This document shows, in pieces, positions 12,501 to 24,353 of a stretch of 64,000 nt of DNA. The DNA comes from Nereocystis luetkeana. Its lineage: Eukaryota; Sar; Phaeophyceae; Laminariales; Laminariaceae. Every line of letters begins with the position of its first letter. Within the stretch, counting starts at the first letter, position 1. The stretch covers positions 682,001-746,000 of the forward strand of contig JARUPZ010000037.1 of assembly GCA_031213475.1 (NCBI GenBank), given 5' to 3'. The notes below the pieces were generated by a model. The model made no database searches. It saw only the letters and a list, made by a program, of their open reading frames with translations, and was not told the DNA's origin. The position numbers were made by a program, and so were the translations under genes.

Positions 12501-15500
12501 ACAGTACGACGCACAGTGCATACAAGCATCGCAGTGGTTCAACATTTTCAATAGACTGAGGGGGCGGGGGGAAGATTTCGCTGCTATAGAGCAAAAAACA
12601 GTGTTTATACACACCTACTGTAGCAGCCACCCTGATTCTAGCACCTGGTACGTAGCAGATATGTACGACACCGTGGATTGCAGTGCGGGACACCTCAAAG
12701 GCCAACCTTTATTTGGAGCACCACCATAAAAGTCAACATTGATGTACAAATACACTCGATAATTTTGTGATGGGTTGGACTCACCGAGATGATTGGACGG
12801 CTCGTCCAGCATGAGGAGGTTGTACGGAATCATCACGAAGATTGCCAGGGCCACCCTTGCCTTCTCCCCGCCAGAAAGAACGCCGATTTTGCGGAGCGCC
12901 TTCGGCCCTGTCAGCCCCAAGGATCCCTGCACTCCCATTTCCGTCCGACGAAAGCATTCAACGAAAGCATTTAGCGGAAGCATTCATCGTTGATCCGAAC
13001 AGCATTGGGTCGCTGGAGCAGTCTGACAAGAGAAGGCGCGTACGGCAGCAGTACTCGAAGCTTCCGTGCGTTTATAGAAGACATCGACGGATAAAGGTAT
13101 GGACACGTTGATACCTCATCAAGTCAAGTGACATTGTGGCGGACAATATTCCGAAAATACGCACACTTTGAGATTGACCCGCTCCCGCTGTAGGCCTCAG
13201 GCGAAGCAAAGCACACCCCTATATATCAGTATGCATATTAAATATTGACGAACGTAGCCGCCATTCGAAAATGCGTTGGTCTATGAGCAGACACGAAAAA
13301 TAAAAGGCGTTCGTCCCCGGCCACAGATGAACAGGTCATAAAAACACAAATAAAGACAGCTCCGAAGCGTAACTTGGCACAACGAGCCCACCCCACGGGA
13401 GACAACACCGATCGAAGTACACAACGAAAAAACAAAGACAATGAAAGGAGGAAAACAAACGTTTCCAGTCCCCCGTGCACTCTAATATACTTGTGCTTCT
13501 ATAGTAGTACATTAACAAACAACAAAAAAAGTGGACCTACGTATGTTTACAAGCAACTGTTACCGCCCGACTAATATAAGACAACTGTTATGCCAGTAGG
13601 TAGCAGGTAGGGGTTAGGTGAGGCGGTTGGAGGTGAGCAACTCACCAGGATGTTGCGCGCTTGCTCGTTGGAGACGGTGGAGTCATGTTCACGCACCCTG
13701 TCCAGCACCAACTCCAACGCCACGGCATCTTGCGGCAAGTCTTGTGCCAAGTCCTGTCCATCCAGGAGAAAACACAAAACGGGTACAAACACACGCCAAC
13801 CCAATCAAGCAAAGCGTCAAGGCAAGCATCAACACAAACAAAAACATCCAGGCATAGCAGCAAGGAAAGCATTAAGGAAAAGCACCAAGAAAAAGCATCA
13901 AGGACGCCGTCAATATGGGCAGAATGTCTTGAAATCAATTCAATCGGCTCAAGCGGTATAAATACAGCATACAGTCCCAACCGCATTTCTCCCTTTCCTT
14001 CCTTCTTCCCCCCTCGTCCCCTCCCCTCCTTACTCTCCAACTCCCTCCCTTCCTTCCTACCGTACCTCTTTTCCCCTCTTTTTCCTCAACTCGTCCTCCC
14101 TTTCTTACTTTCTTACTCTTTTCCTTCCTTTCTTCCTCTTTTCCTCCCTTTCTCCCTCCCTCTCTCCTTGTCTTCCTACCAGATGCGTCTTGATTTTTCC
14201 CCTTGGTCCTTGAGGCCATGATCATCTGCACCACACCACACCCAAGCCGCTGAGTGCAACACCCTCTTCGGCCCGACAGCCTAAATGCCGTGCAGGCATC
14301 ATCATCATCATCATCACGCCCAGCCGATACAGGCTTCAGGATCATGCCTATTCTATTGCAGCCAGCGTGCCCCCAGAACCACCGCTTTCACCGATACAGC
14401 CTACAGCCGGCACACGCCAGTCCTAGACACCATACACCAGCGCGCCACCTCAGCACGTCACATCACCACGACACATCAGAACGCCACACCGGCACGCAAA
14501 CTCACTTCGCCACATCAGCCCTCGACACAAGCATGCACGCCATTGACATCAGCCCTACCATTGAGGAGATCACGCCAGCCTTTCACACGAGCACGTTACG
14601 CCTAGTAATATTTTAGTCTAATTAACAGAACATGCCTTCTTACCTGCGTGAAAACCCCGAGCTTGAGCCCCTCCCCTTCATTCCTCTCGCCCTCGGATAG
14701 CGGCAGCACTCCCGCCAGTGCTTTGAGCAAGGTACTCTTGCCCGCACCATTGGGCCCAAGGATGGCCAGTTTTTGCCCCTGCTCAGGCCAAAGCCAAGCG
14801 CACGGCAAACAGACATACGGACGGCTGGATGAAAGGGTGTTATACGATACTTGGTAGGCAGGTGCGGTGTGGTGTGGTGTGGTGTGGTGTGGTTTGGGTG
14901 GATTCGGTGGCATGTACAAGAAGGAAGATGACAACGCGAGCTCTTAAAAGACCGCTCTGCTGGGAATCTACTCCGTCCTGCTGCTGTGTGTTCTTCTGGA
15001 TTGTATCGTAACAGGACGGGACAGGACAGGACAAGGCAGGACCAGGCACAACACAATACACGACAAAGACGGAACTACGGCGGTAGACAGGACTACGAAG
15101 AAAAGCCAGTACCGTACAGTACTGTACTGTACCCTACAGCGTTTTTTTTTTTTTTTTTTTTAATCATCACTTCCACTTTCCAGCCTAACTCGTAGGAGGT
15201 TTTACCCTCGACAACCTTCTGGACAAGCCGTGGTCACAGGTGTCTACCCTTCTCCCCCCCCGGTACGTGCCTTTATTTTTTGTCGCGCATAGGGTTCAGC
15301 ATTCCCACTGCTCGTCGATTTTCATCGAATGTAGCTAACTCACCCTCTCGCGCTTTCCGCTAATCAATTTCTTTCATGCAAGAGAAAGCCCTTTTTACGA
15401 GCATGCACTCGGTGGGACTCGAACCCACGAAATTGGTCTTGATAGGCACGCGGACCACCTACCAAGCCACCGGGGACGCCGATATAGTGCGCTACAGTAT

Positions 15501-18500
15501 AGCCCAGCACAACGAAGTAGAGGCGGCAGCAGCACGAAATGGGCTCGCCAGCGAAAAACATCAAGTGTGAAACATCAAACACATAATGTGAAACGTACCA
15601 GGTACACAGGAAGCACAAAACGTGCACACGAACCTTCTCCAGTTTGAGGTCGACGCCTGTAGCCGTGGGCGGAGCATCTCCCCAGCCGAAGCTGGCGCCT
15701 TCCAGAACGATCTGCACAGGAACACCAACGACCGTTCATTGGTCTACCCGTCAATATGTCCAATATGTCCAATATGTCTACTGTTGGAGTTGCTGTTAGA
15801 GATACTCTTGTAGTTAGTGTTCAGTGCGGTGTGCCCAAGCAAGCAGAGCGTTAAGCAACCATCGTAACCAAACATCATACAGGGTGGGGGGGGGGGCGGA
15901 GGGGAGGTAGACAGTATATACTCCATGTATCTTCCTGAGTGCATACCAGGTGTTGTGATGCTTAGTACGAGATAGCAATCAAGAACACTTTGAAAATCAA
16001 AAATCAAGGATTGACCCCCTTCACTGTGATTGGTCAGAACGCGCCGCGCCGTCCCTGCGGTCACACCCAACACACGACTATAATAACATACCTGGTAAAC
16101 AATTATACTCACTATACTAACAATAACAGCTTTCAATTCGATCGACAGAAGGAGTAAAAAATCGACAAGATACAAACACCGCGCAAGAATCACTGACACC
16201 AACCTTTAAAACCGACCACCAACAGCTAACACTTTCTACCCAAGACCAAACACCAGCGTGCCATATAAAGCGTTTTGGCTACGTAGGGACTGCTACTACC
16301 ACCACCATCACCATCACCGGCACCGCTACCACTACCACGATACCACTACTACACTACACTACCGCCATACAGACACCAACGCGCCTTGGCTTACGATGGT
16401 GCCACTAGCACTAGCACGACCACCATTACCATCACCACCACCGCCACCACCACCGCCACGACCACCACCACCACCACCACCACCACCACCACCGCCACCA
16501 CCACCGCCACGAGCACTACAGTAGCACCCTGCCCTGGCAAGGCAAGGTAGCAACTGGTACGGTAGCTGTGGATAAACGCATGGTATTGAATTCGTGCCTG
16601 CTTGGTGTGGCACGCAGGAGGCGTAGGCAGCTTGATCTTGGCCTTGAACGTCGACTTCCCCTCGGGCAAGGGTGCAGCGTTCGCCTCCATCTTCGCCAGC
16701 ATCTTCACGCGGGACTGGGCTGCGGACGCCTTCGTAGCCTGTCGAAACAGACCAATCAACAAATGAAACCAAACAACCACCAAACCAACGACACCAACGA
16801 AACCAATCAACCAATCAGCAGAGCAGACACGGATGACGAGGCCGAAGCCGACACGGGTCACAACCAGAAGCGGTGCAGGCGTTTGGACGTCCGTCCCGCC
16901 GACAATAAGTGACAGATGATACCACATATATTAATAGCTATTGTCCTACGACAGCAAGACGTATGGTTGCGCTGCAGCCGCTTTGCATTGCAGTACCAAA
17001 AAGTAACTGCCGCATCTAAAATTTCTGGCAATATAGTCTAACATTACACAGTAGTGGTTGTCTTCGGCGTACGAGTAGGCTCGACCATCCCAAGCACGCG
17101 CGAAACGAGTGACATTGAGCGCCGTGCCGTATGATACTGCTGTAGTCATGCCAACCGATGACTGTGAATCTCTTGCCGCTGGTGGTGGTGGTGCTGCTGT
17201 TGGTACTACCCTAGAGCCCAAGGAGGCTTTTATCAATACTATCAATACTAATATGTGCATATGATGTGCATAATATGTGCAGGCTATTGTGCCTAATTTG
17301 TGCATATTATGTTCATACCACAAAACCAGTATGTGTGAATATCATCAATACACCCGCCGGAGACTGTTTGCTATGCTGGAAAACACCCTTCTTATACCAC
17401 CATACCAGGCGCAACGCTCCTTCGGCAAGCGCTGTCACCCCTCCCTCCCCGACCCCTCTCTCCCAATCACTGGAAAATAGAGAAAGGCGGGAACTCCTAT
17501 GATGCAAAAATGTGCTGCGTTGAAAATGACAGTGATAACGAGGAGCGGGAAATCCTATACAAACATGTAATGGTATATAGAGCGGTACTGGAATGTTGCG
17601 CGCTACTGGTTTTTAGTTGCTTGCCTGCGCGCCGAAGCGGTCGATGAACCCCTGGAGGCGAGCCATCTCCTTCTGCTCCGCCTCATACTTAGCCTTCGCA
17701 GCCCTGAGCAACACGGAACGCAAAAGGCAGCCAAGAAAATGAGATATTCGTATTACTACATACTGTACTGTAAAACTTGAGCACAGGTAGGTATGTATGT
17801 GTGATACAGGCCTAGACTAGCCTTCACCCTTTCACAATTGCAAAAACGATCCCACACTGAATACAAGTCGTTTCGCTCCGAACGCCGGGCCTTCCTGCGC
17901 GGTACGTGACACTGACACAATAATAGCATCACAAGGTCCTGGATGATCGGCGGTGTGTGTAAGTATCGAACGCAGTCTCACTTCATTCGCTCGTCCCTCT
18001 CGAAGAGGAATTTCTTGTATCCGCAGCCCCTGAAGACCTCTACCCTCTGGTTCGCCACTTCGGCCACGGTGGACAGCTTCACCCCTTCCAGAAGTGCCTC
18101 GTCGTGCGAAACCGTGACGAGGGTGCCTTGGTACGTCGACAGGAACTTTCCAAGCCAAGTCTGGAGACGGGGCACATGAGCCAAAAGGGGCAAGGTGAGG
18201 GTAGCATGAGAAAATACCAGGTACCTACGAGTGTCAAACAACCAACACAGCGAGCGCTGTTTACACAGCTGTAGTACATGTCGGGGGTGTCACGGCACAG
18301 AGGACCAATGAAGTTCCATTGATACCAACACCAGTTAGAAGAACAAGTACTATCACAAGAAACGACAAGACTCCACCGAATGGCGATTTCTCTGGACAGC
18401 ACAGTAGGTAGTCTCTTTGAAGGGAACCTGCGATAACGGAAAACGGTAGATAGTGGCCCGGTGCGAACTCCAACTCTGATAAGGGACTTTGGTATATGAG

Positions 18501-21500
18501 GGACCTCGAATCACAAATAATGACACTACAGTAGGATTGTAGCCCTGTACAAGAGGTCATCAATCAAATCAATCGTACTATCCATCGACCAGGAAAATCA
18601 AGTTTGGTCTTAAAACATGAGTCCAGTCTTTCGTCCGACACGAAAGCTTCGCACTACTTTTCGAGCGCGGCCCACAAAGGCTATGAATAGCATACCATAT
18701 GACACGAAACAGTACCAGGTACAAAACGATACCAGTGGGAATCACCACATGGCATTTAGTATCTCTGTGCCGTAGTTTCGTGACCACAGGGCTTTTGTCT
18801 CTAAAGGATTGAAGACTCGGCACGGACACCGGTTGTGCCGGATGTCGACGGGTAGAATATAACGGCTCAATGTGAAAAACACACACGTACCACATCACAA
18901 ACATGGTGAGTGAGCATTGTCTATCGTCTAAACAGAGGCGCTCTCAATCCCGCCACCCAGTGATCATCAAGTCATGACGCCATCACCTTCGCCGAAGCGT
19001 CAAGATGGTTGGTGGGCTCGTCGAGCAGCAGCAGATCGGGCTCCGACAGGAGAAGCTTGGCGAGAGCGATGCGCATCTGCCACCCTCCGCTGAAGGTCGA
19101 GCACAGCCGCTGCTCATCCGGAGCACTGAAACCCAACCCTCCCAAAATCTGCGTGGAGGACGCCATCGGATGGCATCGGCCGCAAGAGGAAACAGAGGGC
19201 TTCCATAAGCCGAGTACTGCGAAACATCTCCCACTTTCATCACTCTCACCATTTTCATTCCAGCTACTACTGCTGTAATAGTCTGCCCCAAACAAGAATA
19301 GCTGCAGCTCTAGAGAACGAAGTTAACAAACAGAGGCGTCAGCTGAGACGCAGAGAGACAGTGCAGTATGGTGTGTTAGAAGGCTCTGGTTTTGGTATTG
19401 TATGCGTAGGCGTTGTGGTAGACGCGCGCAAGGCGAGAGTGGCAAAGCCCGGCGTTACAATCTCTGCGTACGCTAACGTCAATACTACCGATGCGTTAAT
19501 CTGCTGACATGATACTGCAGATAAGTGACTACCAGGTAAGGGTGCTGCCTCTTCCCTGCACACCGACTGCAGTATCCCTGGAAGGTCATAGCTGGACGGA
19601 ACAGCTCTTATACTACCGGGAAAAAATTATTAATAGTATCACCTGTCACCCCGGTAAAATTGTGTTTCAGAATCAAACTTCGACCGTGACAGGACACCGT
19701 GCCACCCGTTCATACTATGCATAATATAGCGTCACACAAGCGTAACACACGCGCTGCACAACCAGCGCGGGTGCAGCATGCCCGCTGGCTTCGCAAAGTT
19801 ATCGTTTAGGAGCTATCGCAAATCTATTGCAACCTATCGCCAAGCTATATACCGTAAACCCATCGCAAAGCAATCGAAAAGCTTTCGCAGAGTTATCGCA
19901 GAGCTATCGCACAAAGCTACCGCAAAGCTACTGCAAATGTATCGCACAAACCTACCATGTCGCAAAGCTATAGCAAAGCCCATTCGAACACTAACCCTTC
20001 ACTCTACGATACCAGCGCAGGGTACCCATGGCCCAAGGTACTATGGTACTATACATGTATGGTATTATACAGGTATCATAATTACCTGTGCCACGAGCCT
20101 GTCTTGCGTCATACCCCCCACAGCTTCGAATGTTGCCTGCGCCTGCATCAGCCTGTCAAGCGCCTTTTGGTCCATAGGGTCTGCCACCATTTGGGCCTCG
20201 GCGGCCTCCATCGCATCGCGAGCCCTGCAGGGTAAAAAGAGGTAGAGAGGTAAAGAGGTAAAGAGCATGGAAGAGTAACAGGAGAGGACGTTTCTTCCAC
20301 GGTTCACAAAAAATAAAACACAAACATACGAACAAATCAACCGTTTAAGAACAAACATGAACTGCAATGCGGCATGCACCTATTACGGGGGACCACAGTA
20401 AATAGGACCAAATAGTGTGAGTAAAAAAAGGTACAATGGTCCCCCGTGAAAGCATGAAAGTGTGCACCTTGGGAGTTTGTTTTGAATACAGGATGATTTC
20501 GCAAAGCAACGCATGCGGGGAGCACACCTTGCTATTGCCCTTCGAAGCTCAAGGCTCATTTCAGAAATTGAGCAATTGAGCTATTGAGGACAGTCGTACC
20601 GCTACACATGAAGAAGCTACCTCCTTCCTACAGCTAGAGTATACCTGGTATGCATTACACGTTGGCTATCAATTGTAAAATTTGGCGTCCAACAAATTCC
20701 AGTTCTACCAGTTCTACCAGTTCTACCAGTTCTACCAGTTCTACGAGCATATACAGGTCTACCCTTGAACATTGGTGTATTGGTGTAACCCAACTCGCCT
20801 ATTAATGGTGTCCATCTCAGAACAGGCCTCCTCGTAAACCGTCTTCGTCGATCCGCTCACGCCCTTCTGCTGCAAGTACCCTGTATGTATCAATAGTATC
20901 CGATGCCGATCCAAAACAACACGTACCACAAACAAAATTTAACGCGATGATAAAAACTGAGTATGGTATGTACATGTACGTATACTGGTGTACTGTAACG
21001 TTGAAGGAACAACCCGAGGAAGGCTCGATCGAACCAGTCAAACTTGAACAGCTCGCATCGCAGCTCAGCACGTCGGGAAAAGGAGGAGGCAACACAGGAC
21101 GCCAAAAAAGAGAAAGGAGCGCAGAACGAGCGCTAAAAACAAGGAGACAGAAGTGTACCGAATCAAGGAAAGCAGAAAGGAATGAGAAAATAAATGTGCA
21201 GCCTCACCCAAGTCCTTCCTAAAAGGTAAAGTAGCCATCGGGGGCAGGCATTTCCTGGCACAAAAAGCAATCTGCTCCTGCCCAACTGCACTCAGAACGT
21301 AAACTCACTTTACATAGAGGTTTGTAAATACTACGTACACATCAAGACAGACACAGGCTGAGCATGGGGAAAAAACAATTCCAGAAGTCAGTGACAGAAA
21401 TAGTACGTTTTACGCAGTAATACTCAGGAGCAACAAGAGGTATGAACAGCTGCGGCTCACCCATCCTTGCACCATTTTTTACAATGCACGTTCCCTCGTC

Positions 21501-24315
21501 CATCGGTCGGAAGCCGGCAATGCACTGCAGCAAAGTAGATTTTCCCGCACCGTTAGACCCCACCAGCCCCACGCGATCTCCCGGCATCACCATTAAATCA
21601 ACATTTGACATCAACTCTGAAAGGACAGGACAGGACAGGACAGAACAGGACAGGACCCAAGAGCAAAAACGGCAGCAGGGAGAGAGGGAGGATAAGGCTG
21701 GACAACTCGCAAACTGAGATGGAATGTAGAATCGTGAGGATTAACACTAAATCCGTAGCTAAAAGCTGTCTGTAAACTTTATGCCGACGTTAGCGCACGA
21801 CGCGTGTACACTGCCCATGAATTTCCTGGTACCAGATACACTATATTATATGGTACACAGTACGTACACAAGATAGCGGGCGTAACTCTGCCGCGCCTTT
21901 CTTCTCTGGCAGGAGGATTGGGCCATAAGCCTCGAACACGTTAACAAGTGTATGCATGTGTAACACATTGCAGCACATCCACGAACAATCGTGCACTAAC
22001 AACGTGCCAACAGTCAACGGGAGGAGCGAGACCAGGTATGACATCCTGGTCAACGGGAAGAGCGGTATCAGGCACAACCTATTGGACGGACGTACTGCTG
22101 TACAAGTACGGTATGTCACACTATAAAGCAACCAAGGATGAGGTATCCGGCGGTGTAACCGCCTTACGGCAGAAGGCAATTGCACCGCCGCGAAATCGCT
22201 TGAGCGCATATATTGTAGTGTATCATACACACCAACACAGGTACCTGGCACACTGCTGCTGTACGTGCTCGTATTGATTCACCCTCACTCCTCGTTTGAC
22301 CTGCTCTAAAGCTGCATTTGTTTAGGACCGAACCTGTGTCTCCCTGTGATACGAGGCATTTATTGAGCACCACCATAGCGCCCGCAGTGTCGCCAAAGGT
22401 GGGAGTCGCAACCTGGCAAATAGGCGGAGCGGTGAAACCAACACGTGCAGGGTGCAGGTACCATTAAAAGGTGCACACAGAAGTTCAGTACCAGGTTAAT
22501 ATTGATAGTAGGCACGTGAACACGTGAAATAAACGATGGATGCTCCATCTCAAGCATGTATATTATGTAACAGCTACATTTTTGCACCAAGTTCATCAAG
22601 CAGTTGCTGATTGCGAGGGAAAACACTTCATTTGTATCGCGGAAGTGATCAAAATATCCACTGAGCGTTGAGCGTTCGTCAGGAGGGTTCACGGTTTCGC
22701 CCCCAGAGGCGTTCCTACTTTTTTAAGGGTTAGATTTGTGGACTTTGGACAAGCCGTGGGCACGTTGTTAAAGGTGCCCCTTCTCTTCGGTACCAAGTAC
22801 CAATTTCAAGGTATTTTCTCAACACTCAACACCTCCGTACGTAATGGCCGCAACTCAACGTCTACGTGATTAGTCCTGCAGTACAGATGTACAGACTGCT
22901 GAGCAGGCGAGCAGTACCGGTATATATATACCGTATAACACGGAAGAAAGCACATCCTGGTCATAACATTTTCCTCTTCAAAAATATAATCACCGGGTGT
23001 GCTGTTGTGGGGGTGTATGCTATCCAAGGCATCCTCGGTGATAGGTAACACGCACGGGAGCCCCGCAGCTCACGATAGGCGGGGCGGGAACGGGGGGGGG
23101 TGAAAACGAGGGTGTGTGCTAACGGAAGTTGTGATTGCCAAGGAGCGTTAATAGACTTCGGCCAGACTGCAGATGGCGTTATATCAAGGGGGTCGATATC
23201 GAAGGGGGCGATATCGACAACAAGAGGGGTGTGATAACAAGGGGTGTGCTAACATGTGAGAGGCCTTGGTCTAAAACCAGCTTGGTTTTCCATTCCGACG
23301 CCATACTGCCGGTGATGGAAGGGCCCACGCCTAAAACAGGAAATTACAGCAAATATCCCCGCCTTGCTGCAATGTTGCAAGACGGTCACCGGTAGGGCAT
23401 GAAGTAGCTCTTGCGCCGGCGCAACTTCCGGCTTCGAATGAATTGCTGTGCAGCGCAACAGGCGCTCAAAATACTGTGAGCACTCGCAGTGTCCCCCAGT
23501 ACATGAAGCCCCAAAAACGGCGAGAATACGAAGTACCTGACGCATTTTCTCTCAGAAACACTTCAATTTACTCCCAGGTACTGGGAGCATCTGTAAAACC
23601 TATGTTTCGGGCCGATGCCTAAAAAAACAGTACACCGTATAAACAGCATTCCGCACTGGCTTGAGAGATATTGCTACAATAACATGCGAAAAAGTTGCAT
23701 GATTGGCCACAAACCTGCTACCGGCGCCTGTGGTTGGGGCTTACGGCACAGTAGTAGTAGTAGAAGTGTTGAGGGTGAATGGTATCCACCAGGTGGTGAA
23801 ATAATTTTGGAGTTTGACGCTGTTTTCAGGCGCACCTTTGTACGGGGTGTGGTATACTACTGTAGTGGTGGGTATACCCCCGGTGATGAAGTGATGATCG
23901 AAAAACGGACCACAAAATAAATTACTGGGTGTACTGATGTGGGCGGGGGGTGTTATTCAAGGGATGTGTGCTTTCTTCCGTGTTATATGTACGGTATTGC
24001 TATTAATACTCGTACTATGTACCGGTACCTGGCACGGACTTTCTTCCGTATTATATGCACGGTATGGCTATTAATACTCGTACTATGTACCGGTACCTGG
24101 CACGGACCGGTGCCTGTTACGTACATATCATACAGACTACAGCAATTGTGCTCTCACGCTGCTGCTAATACTCACGAACTTGGGTCGACCGTGATCCACG
24201 TTAACGTTCGTGTGCTATGGCTGCTACCACCGCTAATGCTGCTGCTGCTGGTGCTGGTGGTACTGGTGTGTGGAGCATCGTTCAAGGACAGGGGGAGTCA
24301 AAATGAGTCACATCT

Positions 24316-24353
<38 letters not shown>

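Larger units (their letters stand above)
11380..15711 (-). other. ABC-F ATPase domain 2 exons
   Basis: The exons run from [12 protein letters not shown] (15711-15634) through Walker [10 protein letters not shown] (14778-14644), [12 protein letters not shown] with [11 protein letters not shown] (12926-12785), a 38-nt exon (12370-12333) completing the D-loop Asp and [12 protein letters not shown], and the switch region [10 protein letters not shown] (11540-11380). Motifs are intact. Confidence 0.88.
18987..21616 (-). other. ABC-F ATPase domain 1 exons
   Basis: Four exons cover Walker A (GSNGAGKST, in 21616-21461), a helical segment with [18 protein letters not shown], then the FSGGW signature and Walker [13 protein letters not shown] (exon 19148-18987). 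The switch histidine (VSHDEALL) is in the next exon, 18160-17982. All ATPase residues expected for an active domain are present. Confidence 0.88.

Noticed and set aside
15404..15480. tRNA-like sequence with A and B boxes on the minus strand
   Set aside because: The acceptor stem does not pair with its 5' partner, so it is treated as a SINE head.
16300..16524. His- and Pro-rich plus-strand frame
   Set aside because: Translation of the CCA/CAC repeat tract; no support beyond low complexity.
21890..21960. Minus-strand stretch reading [19 protein letters not shown] as a possible ABC-F exon
   Set aside because: No GT donor gives a phase that fits the next exon at 21616 or 21614, and it has no ABC-F motif.
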